A stretch of DNA of 64,000 bases from Silvimonas terrae. Lineage in GTDB: Bacteria; Pseudomonadota; Gammaproteobacteria; Burkholderiales; Chitinibacteraceae. The translations under genes were made by a program, and so were the position numbers. How positions within the stretch are numbered: position 1 is the stretch's first letter; every line of letters starts with the position of its first letter. Where the stretch lies: contig NZ_JACHHN010000004.1 in NCBI RefSeq assembly GCF_014202765.1, forward strand, positions 186,001 through 250,000. The letters run 5' to 3'. The notes under the pieces are model-generated. The model ran no database searches. It saw only the letters and a list, made by a program, of their open reading frames with translations, and had not been told where the DNA came from. This document shows positions 60,849 through 64,000 of this stretch, piece after piece.

Positions 60849-61631
60849 ATGCTCAGAAGACTAAAAGCTGCGGGCGTGCATCTACTGATCAGCCTTATTA
60901 TTTTCAGCCTGATCATCGGGCTGTTTCTTCACTTCTTTTATCCTTGGCCATATTACGAGATCAATGGCCTGTTTCAGGGCCTGCGGATCACCGCTGGCGT
61001 GGATATTATTCTTGGTCCCTTACTGACTGCCCTGGTTTTTGCCGCTGGTAAAAGCCGGCGCGCCCTGCGTTTTGATTTTTCCATGATTGCGCTGGTACAG
61101 ATCGGTGCGCTGGCTTACGGTATCGTCACGCTCTACGCCCAACGCCCCTATATCAGTGCGTTTCTGGATCGCGGATTCCAGACGGTTCGCGTCAGCGATC
61201 TGAAGCTGGACCCTGCACTGCGCGCCCATATCGAGCAACTGCACGGCCAAGCAGCAGTGCAACCGCCGTTACTGGCAGTCAGACCGCCCAAGGATGGCGA
61301 GGAAGGTGCGATGATGTTTATCACCGAGATGACCAGCAGCGGTTTCCCGGCTGAATTCACCTCGCGCCTTGAGCCGGTGACGGCACATTGGGCGCAAATC
61401 GTCCCTGCGGCACTGGCGCTACCGGCCAAGTTGCCGGCAGATCGGCAAAGTATCGTGGATGAATTTGTCAAAGCGCATCAGATCGCGCTACCCGACCTGG
61501 CCTTGTTCCCGCTCAAGGGGCCCTTTGAAGAGCGCATGGTCGCCTTCACTCGCAAAGACGGCCAATTTGTCGGCTATCTGAACCTGGAGCCAGGAAACTA
61601 CGGCTCGGCCGCTCCCAGGAAACATGGCTGA
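60849..61631 (+). CDS. TfpX/TfpZ-like type IV pilin accessory protein
   Basis: The 260-residue protein has several N-terminal transmembrane helices and the family hallmark GVDIILGPLLTALVFAAGKSRRALRFDFSMIALVQIGALAYG (about residues 51-92), then a periplasmic domain. TfpX/TfpZ proteins were described beside particular pilin alleles of Pseudomonas aeruginosa and influence pilin assembly or display; they occur widely without pilin genes next to them. No pilin gene is near here. Its last eight bases overlap the start of the following GT9-like gene, so the two are translationally linked. Confidence 0.88.
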   Translation: MLRRLKAAGVHLLISLIIFSLIIGLFLHFFYPWPYYEINGLFQGLRITAGVDIILGPLLTALVFAAGKSRRALRFDFSMIALVQIGALAYGIVTLYAQRPYISAFLDRGFQTVRVSDLKLDPALRAHIEQLHGQAAVQPPLLAVRPPKDGEEGAMMFITEMTSSGFPAEFTSRLEPVTAHWAQIVPAALALPAKLPADRQSIVDEFVKAHQIALPDLALFPLKGPFEERMVAFTRKDGQFVGYLNLEPGNYGSAAPRKHG

Positions 61632-62652
61632 CATCCCGGCAGTATCAAGCCAGCAGGCCATCGTCAGTGATGATGGCCTGATCTGGCTGCCGTATGACCT
61701 GCCTTTGCTAAAGACTGATGCGGCGCGCTTCACCCCGCTCTCTGATCATGCCGCGATCCTGAATGCCGCCTTCACGCCGTTTGTGCTTGATTACAGCCGC
61801 ATTGAGCAACTCCATGTCATCAACGGTTGTGGGGTGGCGCTGGGCGATGCCATTGTCGGTCTGGCGGCGCTGGAACAGCTCTCCCGCCAGCATCCACAAC
61901 TCAAGATTACCGTGTATGTGTCACCGCACCTGCCCGCCCACGTGCGGGAGATTTACACACTGGCCGGCCACTTTATATCCGTCGAATCCTTGCCGTTGCC
62001 ACTCGCGCGCCTTGCCATGACGCCAGCGGAAGTCTGGATTGATCTGGCTGACTTCATGTATCGGCCGGCCTTCAACCAGCTCCCCATGCATGATTTCTTC
62101 GCCAGCAGTCTGGGGCTCAATCCAGGGCAACTGGACAACGTGGCGAAGGAAAACCATTGGCTCAAGGCGGTGCCCCTCCCACCCTTGCCCGCAACACTCC
62201 AGCCCGGCTATACCTTGTTGTGCCATCAGGCCAGCACTGGTCTGCGCAGCATGCCCGAGCCCATCCGTGAGGCGTGGAGTACGCAATGGCTGGGCACCCA
62301 CACGGGACAACTGGCCGGGTTTGCCCCACAAAACACGCCACGCTGGCATGACCTGTCGCGGTGGTCGGCCAGTCTGCCGCACTTTATGGCTGCCATTGCC
62401 GGCGCACGCCGCATCGTCAGCGTGGACAGCGCAGCCATCCATCTGGCCGCCGGCCTGGGCGTGTCGTGCACCGCATTGTTCATGGGGATTGATCCAGGAT
62501 TGCGCGTAGCGGGGTATCCGCATTGCAGCGCGCAACAACTGGATGAGACAGGTCGTCTGCACGGCCTGCATCACGCGCGTTCCGGAGTCGATGAGGCAGA
62601 AGCCGATCGGTGCTGGCAGCGCTGGCTGGCTGCCGACACACCCTGTGATTAG
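61624..62652 (+). CDS. GT9-like (heptosyltransferase-fold) glycosyltransferase
   Basis: The 342-residue protein looks like a GT-B enzyme related to family 9 heptosyltransferases. GCGVALGDAIVGLAALEQLSRQHPQLKITVYVSPH (about residues 68-102) resembles the start of heptosyltransferases (GD-length-x-L strand), and FMAAIAGARRIVSVDSAAIHLAAGLGVSCTALFMGIDP (about 259-296) is the donor-site region with DSAAIHLAAGLG. The usual N-terminal R-x-x-GD motif is offset by a 60-residue leading extension. The donor is unknown. Coupling to a TfpX/TfpZ-like gene is notable and suggests pilin or envelope glycosylation. Confidence 0.8.
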   Translation: MADIPAVSSQQAIVSDDGLIWLPYDLPLLKTDAARFTPLSDHAAILNAAFTPFVLDYSRIEQLHVINGCGVALGDAIVGLAALEQLSRQHPQLKITVYVSPHLPAHVREIYTLAGHFISVESLPLPLARLAMTPAEVWIDLADFMYRPAFNQLPMHDFFASSLGLNPGQLDNVAKENHWLKAVPLPPLPATLQPGYTLLCHQASTGLRSMPEPIREAWSTQWLGTHTGQLAGFAPQNTPRWHDLSRWSASLPHFMAAIAGARRIVSVDSAAIHLAAGLGVSCTALFMGIDPGLRVAGYPHCSAQQLDETGRLHGLHHARSGVDEAEADRCWQRWLAADTPCD

Positions 62653-62945
62653 TGATGCCGGGCCAGTTCCCGGGCGCGCTGGATCAACACGTCCATCAAC
62701 AATGCAATGCTTTGTCGGGTTTCCAGGTCATCCACGCGGGCGTAGATATCATCCAGTGATTCATGGACCTCACAAGCCAGATGAAACAGCAGTACTTTTT
62801 CGCGTTCATTGGCGCGCAACAGATACATATTGATCTCATCCACAATATGATCAGCCAACTCGCCGGGGTAGATGGCAGCTGAAGTCAGAATCCGGTCATA
62901 TAGCCGGATACCGATCAGCCCCAACGATAACAACTGGGTCGCCAT
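62649..62945 (-). CDS. Small helical protein of unknown function
   Basis: The 98-residue product is predicted all-helical and soluble (IGIRLYDRILTSAAIYPGELADHIVDEINMYLLRANEREKVLLFHLACEVHESLDDIYARVDDLETRQSIALLMDVL spans about 11-86). I recognise no family. GGAGGC stands directly upstream of the ATG at 62945. Its 3' end overlaps the convergent GT9-like gene by four bases. The frame extends 46 codons upstream, but the ribosome site marks 62945. Confidence 0.72.
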   Translation of the reverse strand: MATQLLSLGLIGIRLYDRILTSAAIYPGELADHIVDEINMYLLRANEREKVLLFHLACEVHESLDDIYARVDDLETRQSIALLMDVLIQRARELARHH

Positions 62946-63085
62946 GCCTGCCTCCTGTGTCCCGGTTTGTATCACTTTAGACCCTGGAGCGCCCGGCATT
63001 GCACCGCCCGTCTGAATCAGAACGGGAATATTCGCGTCAGGCCCAAGACAACAAATCAGCACCCAAAATGGCCGCTGCAGCAAAC

Positions 63086-63115
63086 AAAAAGGGCATCCGG
63101 ATGGATGCCCTTTTT
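63086..63115. terminator. Intrinsic terminator after the PilZ-like gene
   Basis: AAAAAGGGCATCC/GGATGCCCTTTTT with a four-base loop; on the minus strand it ends the gene at 63146. Confidence 0.93.
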
Positions 63116-63145
63116 GATGGACTACGCAATGCGCCCAATGGCTGA

Positions 63146-64000
63146 TCAGCGGGGCGCAGAAATGGCGTATTGCACGCGCTCAAAGTCCACCCCGCGTTCC
63201 ACCACGGATTCCAGCCGGATTTTGCGGGTAGCCTGACCGTCCCACCACTCCACGAGGCGGCCCGGACGGAACCAGCCCACCGGCAACAACAATGCCGGGT
63301 GTGCTTTGAGGCTGGGCGCTGCCGGTAACCACAGACATTCCGTCCAGCTCCGGCGGCCCGCATTCACCATATCGACCGGGCGGACTGCGGCGGCCTGGGG
63401 TGCGCCCGGCATCAGCCGGACACCCACCACGACGTGTGTGTCTTCTTGCTGCAGCCAGCGGATCACGCCCACGAAATAGCGGCCACCCAGGTTCACGGCC
63501 AGAAGTTGTTGCAGCGAAATCCGTGCGCCTTCCTGCAGCGGTCGGGACAACTGCATCCCGTTGGCCGATTCGTTACGCACTTGCCAGCGCTCTGTCTGCA
63601 CCTCACGCGGTGCTGCGGTGCTTCCCACCGCTGCAGACTGCCCGAAGAGCTGCATGCGCACCAGGTCTTGCTGATCCAGCGAAAGCTGTTCTTCCGGCAG
63701 GGTAAAGTTGCCGGTGCCCCCTGCTGCGTGATGTTGCTTTTGCAGGCCGAACACCACTTCAATCTCACGCGTGGAGGCGTGGCGTGGCAAAGAGCGGTCC
63801 GACAGTTGCTCACACCAGGTCCGGTACAGCTCAACCAGCAGGGTTTCCACCACACTACCGGCAAACTGCTCACCCAGACCCAGCTTGTCCGGGCTTTCGC
63901 CATTGCGCAGCAACTTGATGCGACGGGACAAAGCCTGAGCCAGTTGATAGGTGTCAATCTCCAGCACGTTAGGGCCTTCTGCACGCGGCTCTGTGCGCCG
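63146..64000 (-). CDS. PilZ-like domain protein, 5' end outside the window
   Basis: At least 285 codons are open to the window edge; an ATG-like internal start at 63967 is possible, but the frame continues without a stop to 64000, so the gene probably begins outside. The N-terminal half (YQLAQALSRRIKLLRNGESPDKLGLG, ETLLVELYRTWCEQL) is helical. The C-terminal half shows WQVRNESANGMQLSRP with the (D/N)xSxxG motif of PilZ, then GRYFVGVIRWLQQEDTHVVVGVRLMPG, a typical PilZ strand pair. The arginine pair RxxxR expected before it is not obvious, so c-di-GMP binding is uncertain. Confidence 0.6.
   Translation of the reverse strand, partial: RRTEPRAEGPNVLEIDTYQLAQALSRRIKLLRNGESPDKLGLGEQFAGSVVETLLVELYRTWCEQLSDRSLPRHASTREIEVVFGLQKQHHAAGGTGNFTLPEEQLSLDQQDLVRMQLFGQSAAVGSTAAPREVQTERWQVRNESANGMQLSRPLQEGARISLQQLLAVNLGGRYFVGVIRWLQQEDTHVVVGVRLMPGAPQAAAVRPVDMVNAGRRSWTECLWLPAAPSLKAHPALLLPVGWFRPGRLVEWWDGQATRKIRLESVVERGVDFERVQYAISAPR

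Overview
The window looks like chromosomal DNA of a betaproteobacterium, most likely in the order Neisseriales. The support is indirect: high GC, betaproteobacterial gene neighbourhoods (pilT-pilU beside yggS-proC-yggT; gpmI-envC-ctpA-moeB; lptF-lptG divergent from pepA-holC-valS), twitching and type IV pilus accessory genes (pilT, pilU, fimV-like, TfpX/TfpZ-like), and families common in Betaproteobacteria (DUF2917, DUF2486-like). No rRNA, tRNA, prophage, insertion sequence or CRISPR array was seen. Nearly all space is housekeeping genes separated by clear intrinsic terminators.

Layout: 1-2760 pantothenate/folate genes and poly(A) polymerase (panB, folK, pcnB, minus strand); 3108-13108 PhzF-like protein, DD-carboxypeptidase, GNAT, MFS transporter, pgk, a frameshifted nucleotidyltransferase, fba, and a divergent azoR/LysR pair around a perfect palindrome; 13148-17799 pilT-pilU-fimV; 18165-23648 yggS-proC-yggT, fxsA/cutA, dsbD and a TlpA-like thioredoxin; 23735-31359 arsR, gpmI, envC, ctpA, moeB and a tryptophanyl-tRNA synthetase paralogue; 31360-32121 a repeat-rich spacer; 32122-35271 GNAT, TatD, TerC, thioesterase, acyl-CoA-binding protein; 35408-44574 a glycan cluster (galE, small monooxygenase-fold gene, flippase, five glycosyltransferases, WbaP-type initiator); 44674-54961 lptFG, pepA, holC, DUF2486-like, YqjK/YqjE/DUF883 genes, a second repeat-rich spacer, valS; 55038-59636 three tandem His-rich secreted paralogues, rhodanese, DUF2917/LysR, AI-2E-family transporter; 60008-64000 glycine-zipper protein, a TfpX/TfpZ-like gene coupled to a GT9-like gene, a small unknown gene and a PilZ-like gene cut by the window end.

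The most unusual locus is 30226-31359. A 19-residue leader peptide with two adjacent Trp codons is followed by mutually exclusive hairpins of the classical ribosome-mediated trp attenuator type. It controls not a biosynthetic gene but a TrpRS paralogue of 298 residues that has lost the KMSKS loop, the first His of HIGH, and part of the Trp-site core. This suggests a non-synthetase TrpRS-like protein made when charged tRNA-Trp is scarce.

Other points of interest are two copies of a composite intergenic repeat (31474-32031 and 51556-52062), one carrying eight perfect TTGGGG units; the triplicated RcnB-like genes; a glycan cluster without a visible polymerase, which fits transfer of a single oligosaccharide unit, for example in protein O-glycosylation; and the very tight divergent start of fxsA and cutA.
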